This document shows, piece by piece, positions 25,133-31,811 of a stretch of DNA of 64,000 nucleotides. The notes below the pieces were generated by a model that ran no database searches, had not been told where the DNA came from, and saw only the letters and a program-made list of their open reading frames with translations. Origin of the DNA: Chryseobacterium geocarposphaerae (GTDB lineage: Bacteria > Bacteroidota > Bacteroidia > Flavobacteriales > Weeksellaceae); NCBI RefSeq assembly GCF_002797535.1, contig NZ_PGFD01000002.1, positions 867,232 through 931,231 of the forward strand, given 5' to 3'. The stretch's first letter is position 1. Each line of letters opens with the position of its first letter. The position numbers and the translations under genes are program-made.

Positions 25133-26302
25133 TTAGCATTTTTCTAAAACAATTGCAGCATTACAACCACCAAAACCTGAGGCCGTTTTCAAAATATATT
25201 TAATTTCCGCAGGTTGGTTTTCTTTAATAATATTCAAAGGTTGGGAAGTCCCCGTTTCTTCGAAATTTTTAGATGGTATTAAAGTATTGTTCAAGGCAGA
25301 TTCCATTGAAATGATGCTTTCCAATAACCCGGAAGCTCCTAAACAGTGTCCGTAATAGCCTTTCATACTATTTAATGGAACATTCTGCAAGTTCATTCTA
25401 TTGAAAGCGATGGCTTCCATTTCGTCGTTATATATTGTTGCTGTTCCGTGTGCAGAAATAAAATCAATTTTTTCTGTCGGGATATTGGCTTCTGTCATTG
25501 CATTTTTAATGCTTGCAAACAATCCTTCACCGGTTCTTGATGGTCCCGAAATATGGTTCGCATCGTTAATTGCTGAATCTCCTAAAACTTTAAAACTAAA
25601 TTTTTCGTTTGAGATTGCTTCGTCACTTCGTTCCTCGCATTGACTAGTAATATAAACCGCTGCAGTTGCTTCACCGATGTTAATTCCGTCACGATTTTTG
25701 TCGTAGGGTTTACAAATTTCTGTTCCGATCGCCTGAAAAGAATTGAAACCAGAAATCACAAATTCCGAAATTTCATCTCCGGCAATGACAAAAGCATCTT
25801 TATATTTTCCTGCCTGGATCATATTTTTCGCAACAGCAATCGCCATAACTCCTGAAACACAGGCATTAGAAACCACAATCGGTTTTGTTTTAAATCCGAA
25901 AAAGTCAGCAATTTTTTGAGCCAAGTTTGAAAGGAAAACGCCTTCCGGTAAAGTTTCCTGATTTTTTAATAAGCTGATATTTCCTTTTGTAGTTGATAAA
26001 ATAAAAACCGTTTCTTCTGAAATCTGATGTTTTTCAACCAAAGGTTTTAAACTTAATAAAAACATTTTTTCAAGTCGTGTGAATTCCAAATTGTCATTTT
26101 GAGCTCTGTCGAAGAATTCATTAAACTCTTCATTCAATTTTTCCGAATCAATCATAGAAGCATAAAAAGGCTCCTGATTTTCTATGATCTTATGTAAAGC
26201 TACTCCAGATTTTCCTTCCAAAAGAGCATTCCAATTTGAAGAAACATCAAAACCTAAAGGCGTGACGCAGTTGTAATCTGTAATGTAAACTTCCTTCTTC
26301 AT
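25133..26302 (-). CDS. Beta-ketoacyl-ACP synthase with repeat-encoded insert
   Basis: A 389-residue condensing enzyme with a complete triad: Cys148 in SNACVSGVMAIAVAKN, His in SAHGTATIYNDEMEA (about residue 283) and His in SMKGYYGHCLGASGLLES (about 322). Residues 221-231 (QCEERSDEAIS) are encoded by a dispersed flavobacterial repeat (25610-25644) that sits in frame between a conserved strand (AAVYITS) and KVLGDSAIND. A second repeat-like stretch encodes FFDRAQNDN (about 63-71). The ATG overlaps the thioesterase stop (ATGA). The enzyme is probably functional because the frame and motifs are intact. Confidence 0.88.
   Translation of the reverse strand: MKKEVYITDYNCVTPLGFDVSSNWNALLEGKSGVALHKIIENQEPFYASMIDSEKLNEEFNEFFDRAQNDNLEFTRLEKMFLLSLKPLVEKHQISEETVFILSTTKGNISLLKNQETLPEGVFLSNLAQKIADFFGFKTKPIVVSNACVSGVMAIAVAKNMIQAGKYKDAFVIAGDEISEFVISGFNSFQAIGTEICKPYDKNRDGINIGEATAAVYITSQCEERSDEAISNEKFSFKVLGDSAINDANHISGPSRTGEGLFASIKNAMTEANIPTEKIDFISAHGTATIYNDEMEAIAFNRMNLQNVPLNSMKGYYGHCLGASGLLESIISMESALNNTLIPSKNFEETGTSQPLNIIKENQPAEIKYILKTASGFGGCNAAIVLEKC
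25610..25644. repeat. Dispersed repeat inside a ketosynthase gene
   Basis: The plus-strand sequence gagattgcttcgtcacttcgttcctcgcattgac matches the well-known GAGATTGCTTCGTC...CCTCGCAATGAC repeat of Bacteroidota, recognised from memory. It keeps the reading frame and adds about 11 residues on a probable surface loop. Confidence 0.8.
26092..26119. repeat. Possible second in-frame repeat in the ketosynthase gene
   Basis: tgtcattttgagctctgtcgaagaattc resembles the dispersed TGTCATTCTGAGCTTGTCGAAGAATC repeat and encodes EFFDRAQND-type residues in frame. The match is shorter and less certain than at 25610-25644. Confidence 0.45.
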
Positions 26303-26724
26303 GATAATCCCATTTTATCTTTCCAGGCCTGAAAAAAATCAGGATTATACAAACATAAATTATTGTCAGAATCTAGGAAAACCTGAATGGTTTCTCCTGA
26401 GCAGACCAATTTATTGTCTTCGTTAAAAAGCTCGTATCTGTAAATCAATTTTGCAGAATTTGAATTAACAAAAGTGGTTACAATTTTAAAGGTTTCCCCG
26501 TATTTTAAAGGAAGAAAATGTTCACAGGTGCTTTTTACGATCGGTGTAACGTAACCTGCTTTCTGAATATCAAGATACGTCAAACCGTGCTGTCTTCCGA
26601 AAGCTTCTCTTCCGTCTTCAAAATACACGATGTAATGTCCATGCCAGACAATTCCCAACGGATCTGTTTCGTTGAATCTTACGCGGACTTCTTCTGTACA
26701 AATTAAATTTTCTTTAGACTGCAT
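26299..26724 (-). CDS. Acyl-CoA/ACP thioesterase, 4HBT hotdog family
   Basis: A 141-residue YbgC-like thioesterase. The catalytic Asp lies in FNETDPLGIVWHGHYIVYFEDGRE (about residues 17-40), the signature of 4-hydroxybenzoyl-CoA-type enzymes. It would release the finished polyene or another acyl product from its carrier (the role of ApeK). It ends with an ATGA overlap with the ketosynthase. Its start sequence (AAAACAAAATGCAGT) recurs at the 3' end of the ABC permease gene as part of the direct repeat that brackets the GxxExxY cassette, so the two genes once overlapped. Confidence 0.87.
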   Translation of the reverse strand: MQSKENLICTEEVRVRFNETDPLGIVWHGHYIVYFEDGREAFGRQHGLTYLDIQKAGYVTPIVKSTCEHFLPLKYGETFKIVTTFVNSNSAKLIYRYELFNEDNKLVCSGETIQVFLDSDNNLCLYNPDFFQAWKDKMGLS

Positions 26725-26736
26725 TTTGTTTTCTTT
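26713..26736. repeat. Direct repeat, left boundary of the GxxExxY cassette
   Basis: A 24-base sequence (tttagactgcattttgttttcttt on plus) covers the thioesterase start codon. It matches 27394-27417 in 23 of 24 positions, with the last 19 identical. It has the form of a target-site duplication around the 657-bp segment 26737-27393. Confidence 0.85.
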
Positions 26737-26741
26737 TTTTT

Positions 26742-26840
26742 ACCACAAAGGGCACAAAGGTTTTCACAAGGTTCACGAAATAAATTTTTACATTTTCTTT
26801 TTGCGCTCTTTGTTTTAAAACCTTTGTGTTCTTTGTGGTT
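26742..26840. repeat. ACCACAAAGG hairpin repeat, copy 1
   Basis: The left arm (accacaaagggcacaaaggtttt, 26742-26764) and right arm (aaaacctttgtgttctttgtggtt, 26817-26840) pair at most positions. It shares its internal order of motifs (CACAAGG, CACGAAATAAAT, GCTCTTTGT) with copy 2 in the same orientation. Confidence 0.85.
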
Positions 26841-26897
26841 AATAAACCCCGAAGTTTACAAAGTTATACACAATGTTCACAATGGTTATTCTAAATT

Positions 26898-27278
26898 TTA
26901 TATCGTTCCGTTGATTAATCTTTTAACACCATTTTTAAATAAAACTGAGTTAAAATTAATCAATAAACCCAACTTGCAATTGCTTAATTTTAAATACGTT
27001 AAAACTTGAGCAATATGAATTTCATTTAATGATTCTACGGATTTTATTTCAACAACAACTTTTCTCTCAACCAATAAATCAATCCTATAGCCAATGTTAA
27101 GTTTTATATCATCATAAATTAATGGCATTGGTTTCTGTTTTTCGATTAGCAATCCGGATTTCTGTAACTCATAGTACAGACATTCTTCGTATGCGCTTTC
27201 TAAAAGTCCAGCTCCAAGTTGGCGATGAACTTTTAATCCGGAATCAAATATAACTTTTGAAATCTCATTTTCATTCAT
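26898..27278 (-). CDS. GxxExxY protein (PD-(D/E)XK-type fold)
   Basis: A 126-residue protein of the GxxExxY family (PF13366), named for the GLLESAY motif seen here at residues 24-30. The region DLLVERKVVVEIKS gives Asp67, Glu77 and Lys79, the catalytic pattern of PD-(D/E)XK nucleases. Function in the family is not established to my knowledge. The gene is alone between two direct hairpin repeats inside an operon of unrelated genes, all within a direct-repeat-bounded segment. It is therefore likely cargo of, or active in, a mobile unit rather than part of pigment synthesis. Confidence 0.88.
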   Translation of the reverse strand: MNENEISKVIFDSGLKVHRQLGAGLLESAYEECLYYELQKSGLLIEKQKPMPLIYDDIKLNIGYRIDLLVERKVVVEIKSVESLNEIHIAQVLTYLKLSNCKLGLLINFNSVLFKNGVKRLINGTI

Positions 27279-27304
27279 CTCATTTTGTGTTTTATAATTA
27301 TTTT

Positions 27305-27391
27305 TACCACAAAGGTCACAATAGGTTCCACAAGGGACACAAAATAAATGCTTGAGCTCTTTGTGAAAAATCTTAGTGACCTTTGTGGTTA
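27305..27391. repeat. ACCACAAAGG hairpin repeat, copy 2
   Basis: The left arm taccacaaaggtca (27305-27318) pairs with tgacctttgtggtta (27377-27391). The internal motifs (CACAAGGGACACAAAATAAAT, GAGCTCTTTGT) follow copy 1 in the same orientation, so the two copies are direct repeats flanking the gene. Confidence 0.85.
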
Positions 27392-27393
27392 AA

Positions 27394-27417
27394 TTTAAAC
27401 TGCATTTTGTTTTCTTT
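27394..27417. repeat. Direct repeat, right boundary of the GxxExxY cassette
   Basis: tttaaactgcattttgttttcttt on plus, 23/24 identical to 26713-26736. It encodes the last residues and stop codon of the ABC permease (RKQNAV-stop) on the minus strand. Confidence 0.85.
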
Positions 27418-28663
27418 CGTAAAATAATGAAATAGCGACCATGGCTACATAAAATAAAAATAAGAAAGTGATTTCTTTAGCAATTCCGCCGATTCCGCTG
27501 TTTCTTAAAATGATATCGTAATACGCATTCAAGCCCCAGTTCATAGGAGAGAATTTGGCGATCGTCTGCATAAATTCAGGCATTAAAAATACCGGAACCC
27601 AAATTCCTCCGACAGCCGCCAAAACGACAACCGAAGTTGCCCCAAAAGGCGCAGACTGTTCCTGTGTATCGGCAACAGTTCCCAATAAAACACCAAAACC
27701 AATGGCTGCCAAACCTGAAAATAAGGTCACAACAATAAGTTGCAACATTTTTCCTGTCACGTCAAACTGTGGTAAATCCATATAAGGAAAAAGGTAAATT
27801 CCTACCGCCACCATCAGTAAAAACTGAATAACACAAATGATAAGATACGTAAACGTTTTTCCTAAAATATGGATAAAGTAAGGAGTCGGACTGATTCTCG
27901 CTCTCACGCTCGTTCCCTGGCTTTTTTCTTTCACTAAATTAATAGACAATGGTACAACAATAAAGAAAATCGCAAACAAAGCCCAAGCCGGGACGTTGTG
28001 CTGAACGGAATTCGGCATGACATCCATGTTGCCTTTTTTCGGGGTGATTTCTTTAAAGCTGATCAAATTTTTATTTTCTTCCAGGTTTTCCGTCGTCCCC
28101 AGCTGATCCTGGAAAGCTTTGTAAATCTTTTTATTTTCGATCTCAAAAACCATTTTGTTTACGGCATTCATGACATTGTTTTTGAAGCCGATATTCGTAG
28201 CCGGATCAAAATACAGATGAATATCTTTCGCTTTTGAAACCGTTTTCTTCACGGCGGAAGAATCCGTTTCCAGACCGAATGAACTCACGATGGTCTGAAC
28301 TTTAGAATCAATATTTGAATTGATATCTTTCGTTAAATTCTTAGGAATAACAATCGCCATTTGATAATCGCCACCAAAAACAGCATTCTGAGCGGATTGT
28401 TCCGTAAAATTGGTTAGTAACTCAAATGTTTTGCTGCTTTCGAGCTCCTGTTTTATATTTTTTGAAACTTCTGACTTGTCATTATCAATAAAAATAATCG
28501 GGATTTTTGAACCTTCCAGATTTTTAAACGTAGAATCCTGAATCAAAGTAATCGTGATAATCAACAGTAAAGGCATGACGAAAATAATGACGATTCCTCC
28601 AATATCTCTTTTCAGCAAAAGGATTTCCTTAACGAAACTTCTCCACAGTTTATACAACAACAT
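27395..28663 (-). CDS. ABC-2 type transporter permease
   Basis: A 422-residue inner-membrane permease of the ABC-2/DrrB-YhfE type. One N-terminal membrane helix (about 22-42, GGIVIIFVMPLLLIITITLI) is followed by a large periplasmic domain (about 45-220). Five further helices come in the C-terminal half (from WALFAIFFIVVPLSINLV onward). It pairs with the ATPase upstream, whose gene it overlaps by 14 bases. Such pairs appear in flexirubin clusters and may export pigment precursors or lipids. Its C-terminal codons form one copy of the direct repeat described at 27394-27417. Confidence 0.88.
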   Translation of the reverse strand: MLLYKLWRSFVKEILLLKRDIGGIVIIFVMPLLLIITITLIQDSTFKNLEGSKIPIIFIDNDKSEVSKNIKQELESSKTFELLTNFTEQSAQNAVFGGDYQMAIVIPKNLTKDINSNIDSKVQTIVSSFGLETDSSAVKKTVSKAKDIHLYFDPATNIGFKNNVMNAVNKMVFEIENKKIYKAFQDQLGTTENLEENKNLISFKEITPKKGNMDVMPNSVQHNVPAWALFAIFFIVVPLSINLVKEKSQGTSVRARISPTPYFIHILGKTFTYLIICVIQFLLMVAVGIYLFPYMDLPQFDVTGKMLQLIVVTLFSGLAAIGFGVLLGTVADTQEQSAPFGATSVVVLAAVGGIWVPVFLMPEFMQTIAKFSPMNWGLNAYYDIILRNSGIGGIAKEITFLFLFYVAMVAISLFYERKQNAV

Positions 28664-29405
28664 CCCTTAATTCTTTTCCGGTTAATGAAATGAAAACATC
28701 TTCTAAGTTTTCGGCATTTGTTACTCTGTTCACCAATTCTTCAGGGGTTCCTACCGCATGAATTTTTCCGTGATCGATGATGGCAATTTTCGTACAGAAT
28801 TCCTCCGCTTCTGAAAGGTGATGCGAGGTATAAATGATACAGGTTCCTTTTTTATTCAGATCCAAAAGGTGGTCGATGATGGCTTTTTTTGACTGAACAT
28901 CAACGCCAACGGTTGGTTCGTCCAGAAAAAGAACCTTCGGATTGTGAAGTGTTCCCGCAATCAGATTGCAGCGACGCTTCATTCCGCCTGAAAACTGTTC
29001 TACTTTTTTATCGTCGAATTTTGACAAACCCATGATTTCCAAAGATTCATCAATAGCATTTCTTAATTTTTTGTGACTTAAGCCATACAGACTTCCAAAA
29101 AACATTAAGTTTTCTTTAGCGGTCAAAGTTGGATACAAAGCATATTCCTGAGGAACGATTCCAATGATCTGTCTTAATTTAAAACCATCTTTTTGAGGAG
29201 TTAATCCATTGATTTTAAAGCTTCCTGATGTTGGTTTTATTAAACCTGAAAGCATGGAAATCAATGTTGTTTTTCCCGCTCCGTTGGGCCCGAGAATTCC
29301 GTAGATTTCGTCTTTATCAATATTCAACGAAATATCATTTACAGAAAACTCTTCTGCATTTTTATATTTTTTATATAAATTTTTAATCTCAATAAAATTC
29401 TCCAT
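28650..29405 (-). CDS. ABC transporter ATP-binding protein
   Basis: A 251-residue ATPase. It has Walker A GPNGAGKTT (residues 39-47), a Q-loop near IVPQEYALYPTL, the signature FSGGMKRRCNL (about 140-150), Walker B VLFLDEPTVGVD (about 159-170) and the switch His in YTSHHLSEAEE. The C-terminal tail is short. It drives the ABC-2 permease encoded next, with which it overlaps by 14 bases. The start directly follows the BtrH-like gene (ATG at 29405, previous stop at 29406). Confidence 0.92.
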   Translation of the reverse strand: MENFIEIKNLYKKYKNAEEFSVNDISLNIDKDEIYGILGPNGAGKTTLISMLSGLIKPTSGSFKINGLTPQKDGFKLRQIIGIVPQEYALYPTLTAKENLMFFGSLYGLSHKKLRNAIDESLEIMGLSKFDDKKVEQFSGGMKRRCNLIAGTLHNPKVLFLDEPTVGVDVQSKKAIIDHLLDLNKKGTCIIYTSHHLSEAEEFCTKIAIIDHGKIHAVGTPEELVNRVTNAENLEDVFISLTGKELRDVVV

Positions 29406-30401
29406 TTAGATCGCTTTTCTCAGTTTTTTATAGAAAGCTTCTTCCAGATCTGCAATATGAAGCATCGTTTTTGATAGCTGGTTGTAAATATCGCTTTTCG
29501 AGTTTCTGTTTTTGTAAACTCGTGCAATATCCACCGCGAAATCTCTCCAAAGATCACCAATTGCTGTAATTTCTTTAGAAAGCTCTCTCAATTTATCATT
29601 TTTAAGGATCACCGCAGCTTCCTGTAAGAAAGCTCCGTAAATAAATCTGAAACCACCTCCTCCGGTTCCGATTTCTTCCTGCATTCTGATCAGTTGTCCC
29701 AAATAATGATTGGTTGTTTTTGTTCCTTTTTTTGCCGCCCATTTCGGGATGCTTTTGGCCACCCATCGCATCGCTTTTACTCCAATGATCGGAACGGGAG
29801 CCAACATATTTTTACAGGTATCTTTAATCCCTTTTTTGATCGCTTCTTCCAGATTTACATTTTCGGGAATGTAAGTAGGGTAGTACATATGACCTTTCGG
29901 CGGAAGAGCGCCTTTTGCATATCTTACTTTCTCCAGTTCGGCTTCGGTAAGCGTAGTGGTGTAATCCATCACAGGATCACTGATCAGGAATTTTCCGTCT
30001 TCTTTTCCGTAAACAACAAGGTTATGGGCATTGAAGTGGAATTTATATTCTTCAGGAAAATAGGTGAGGTTGAAAACGCCAACCTGAAGTCCTGTCGGGA
30101 TATTATTTTCTAAATTTTTTTCCAGCGCTTTTTGGGCTTCTGCCGGATTTGAGAATTTGATTCTTTTAATTTTTATTCCCAGTCTTTTTGCCGCTTTGCT
30201 GAAAATCGCACCTGGCATCGGGCGATAACTGAAACCGGGAGCGAAATTCACTTTTAAAAAAGGAAGATACACAAAGAACAATCCGGAACCGATTCCGAAG
30301 ATCATGGGTTCGCTGAGTTTTAACCCTTTGTTTAATAGTAAATTAGAGGCGACACCGTTTTCGCAATGTGCGGTCTGATGGTGTTCAAAATTAAGTTTCA
30401 T
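29406..30401 (-). CDS. BtrH N-terminal domain/DUF4872 protein, papain-like acyltransferase candidate
   Basis: A 331-residue protein. Residues about 10-140 match the BtrH N-terminal domain (PF14399), a C39-peptidase-like fold. Cys13 in AHCENGVASNLL is the likely nucleophile, His125 in FNAHNLVVYG and Asp138 in ISDPVMDY complete a triad. A DUF4872-like helical domain follows (about 180-325). The namesake BtrH in butirosin biosynthesis transfers an acyl group from a carrier protein to an aminoglycoside. By analogy this protein could move the ACP-bound polyene onto the dialkylresorcinol hydroxyl. This is inference; no flexirubin ester synthase is proven to me. Confidence 0.82.
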   Translation of the reverse strand: MKLNFEHHQTAHCENGVASNLLLNKGLKLSEPMIFGIGSGLFFVYLPFLKVNFAPGFSYRPMPGAIFSKAAKRLGIKIKRIKFSNPAEAQKALEKNLENNIPTGLQVGVFNLTYFPEEYKFHFNAHNLVVYGKEDGKFLISDPVMDYTTTLTEAELEKVRYAKGALPPKGHMYYPTYIPENVNLEEAIKKGIKDTCKNMLAPVPIIGVKAMRWVAKSIPKWAAKKGTKTTNHYLGQLIRMQEEIGTGGGGFRFIYGAFLQEAAVILKNDKLRELSKEITAIGDLWRDFAVDIARVYKNRNSKSDIYNQLSKTMLHIADLEEAFYKKLRKAI

Positions 30402-30457
30402 TTTTTCTTATCTCTTTTTATCGCGGATAACTTTGCTAAACCTATGAGGTTTGTATT

Positions 30458-30862
30458 TTATTTTCCGTCGAAGTTTTTTAGTTCATCTACTGAAATTCCG
30501 AAAGCATCGGCATATTTTTTCAGTACGGATTCACTTAGTGTTTTAAAAATTTTTGGTTTTGCATGTCTTTTTACCCGCCATTGCCACATTCCAACATAGG
30601 CTGCCAAAACCTGTAAATCCATCTTATTCAGCTCCATGAAATAAATAATTGGACTTACTTTATTATTGGCAACGTTTTGTTTTGCTTCTTCAATACGCTC
30701 ATGAATCAGCTCCATCGATTCTTCCAGTGCTGCTTTTTTGGCGTCCCAGCCAATGCTGTTGGCGGTGGTGTAATTGTCATTTTCATCCGTCACATATAAC
30801 ACTTCGGTCATGTTGGCTGACTTCAGATTGCTTTCGTCTTGAGGAAGGTCTTGTTTTTTCAT
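30458..30862 (-). CDS. Hypothetical cytosolic protein of the pigment cluster
   Basis: A 134-residue acidic, helical protein with no signal peptide. The centre (AALEESMELIHERIEEAKQNVANNKVSPIIYFMELNKMDLQVLAAYVGMWQWRVKRH, about 45-101) is well conserved-looking and amphipathic. The C-terminal part (PKIFKTLSESVLKKYADAFGISVDELKN) recalls a short helix-turn-helix-like segment. It lies four bases after the dehydratase stop in a tight operon, which argues for a role in the pathway. I do not recognise the family. Confidence 0.65.
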   Translation of the reverse strand: MKKQDLPQDESNLKSANMTEVLYVTDENDNYTTANSIGWDAKKAALEESMELIHERIEEAKQNVANNKVSPIIYFMELNKMDLQVLAAYVGMWQWRVKRHAKPKIFKTLSESVLKKYADAFGISVDELKNFDGK

Positions 30863-30866
30863 TGGT

Positions 30867-31310
30867 TTAGTGTTTTACTTCTTGAATAAACAAATTAATT
30901 TCAGCCCGTATCAACAATTCATCATTGTTAAATGTCTCACAGAAGATATGGCATATATTTTCAAACTGAGAAATCAAAGAGGCTTTTGAAATGATCTTAT
31001 CACCCACTTTCGGTAAGGCAAAGACTTCAATTTTCTTAATATTGGTAATGAAACCGATTACCTTTGTGTCTGCATCAGGATTTTCGAAGAAGCTTTGTCC
31101 GAGAATGGATGAACAGGTCTGTGCTAGATTTTCGATCAAACCAGCCTCAACGAATTCATTGTTGTGAACAAAAACATTGTCTTCTTTTATTTCAAAGGAA
31201 GTGATCACTTTTTCCTGGGTTAATTCCAAAATATAATCCGCCATTAGCATCGGTTCGCGATGCGGCAAAAAGTTGTGGATATTGATGATATTTTCTTCCT
31301 TGATTTCCAT
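30867..31310 (-). CDS. Hotdog-fold dehydratase, ApeP-like (first)
   Basis: A 147-residue single-hotdog protein. The N-terminal LPHREPMLMADYI (about 14-26) is the FabZ/FabA-type entry motif, and AGLIENLAQTCS (about 56-67) has the Glu of the GxxIExxAQ motif. The GHFPG stretch that carries the FabZ His is absent; the equivalent loop reads NVFVHNNEFVE. It should act in polyene dehydration, perhaps with another hotdog partner. The gene is upstream of the unknown 134-residue protein and downstream of a second dehydratase gene across a 69-base gap. Confidence 0.78.
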   Translation of the reverse strand: MEIKEENIINIHNFLPHREPMLMADYILELTQEKVITSFEIKEDNVFVHNNEFVEAGLIENLAQTCSSILGQSFFENPDADTKVIGFITNIKKIEVFALPKVGDKIISKASLISQFENICHIFCETFNNDELLIRAEINLFIQEVKH

Positions 31311-31379
31311 TCAATTATATATTATTTTGAATTAAATTTTAACGCAAAGTTCGCAAGTTTTTAATTCAAATATTTAATA
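31311..31379. repeat. Fragment of a TTAACGCAAAG repeat
   Basis: The gap between the two hotdog genes contains tttaacgcaaagttcgcaag, a scrap of the same repeat family seen near 13742. No hairpin partner remains. Confidence 0.35.
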
Positions 31380-31811
31380 TTACATTATAACAGTTTTCAT
31401 TTGGGATTTGGCAATTATTTCACCATTAAGTTTTGTAATAATATCTACCAATGTTACGCCCATCATTTCATTAAGAATGGTGACTTCAGATTTCAACTGA
31501 TCACCGATTTTTGGCAATACATCTGTTTCAAAAGATTTGATAGCACCAATATAACCTGTAGGAGCTTCTTTCCCTAACAGATAAAATTTGTAGCCGGTGT
31601 GTAAAGCCACACTCTGCGCCTGATGTTCCACCAAACCCGAAGCCTGAAAAATTCCGTCCTGAACAAAAATATTTCCCTCTTTTATTTCAAATCCTGAAAT
31701 CAGATGATTTTCAGAGTATTCTGTAATGCTGTTTACCATTACAAAAGGAAACCGTTGCGGAATTAAGCTTTCTACAAAGTTTTGGTCAGATGTTGGTAAT
31801 TTGTTTTCCAT
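31380..31811 (-). CDS. Hotdog-fold dehydratase, ApeP-like (second)
   Basis: A 143-residue hotdog protein. It has IPQRFPFVMVNSIT (about 17-30) and SGLVEHQAQSVAL (about 58-70) with the conserved Glu. As in its neighbour, the His-bearing GHFPG loop is missing (IFVQDGIFQA). I place the start at the ATG of MENKLPTSD, which overlaps the darB stop by one base (TAATG); a longer frame to 31835 exists but overlaps darB by 25 bases. Two adjacent diverged paralogues suggest a heterodimer or separate substrates for the polyene and the dialkylresorcinol branch. Confidence 0.8.
   Translation of the reverse strand: MENKLPTSDQNFVESLIPQRFPFVMVNSITEYSENHLISGFEIKEGNIFVQDGIFQASGLVEHQAQSVALHTGYKFYLLGKEAPTGYIGAIKSFETDVLPKIGDQLKSEVTILNEMMGVTLVDIITKLNGEIIAKSQMKTVIM

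Larger units (their letters stand above)
26737..27393. mobile_element. Putative transposase-free mobile cassette carrying GxxExxY
   Basis: The 657-bp segment is bounded by 24-base direct repeats. Its ends are similar but inverted (ttaccacaaagg...on the left, ...cctttgtggttaa on the right). Inside, two same-orientation hairpin repeats (26742-26840 and 27305-27391) flank a single gene of the GxxExxY family. Removing the segment with one direct repeat would fuse permease and thioesterase genes into a clean 11-base overlap, which is strong evidence for insertion. Confidence 0.75.

Noticed and set aside
26742..27391. CRISPR-like array from repeated ACCACAAAGG units
   Set aside because: Only two copies, each an imperfect hairpin, with a gene between them instead of regular spacers.
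29694..30113. 139-residue plus-strand ORF opposite the BtrH-like gene
   Set aside because: It is antisense to a well-supported gene and shows no recognisable motif.
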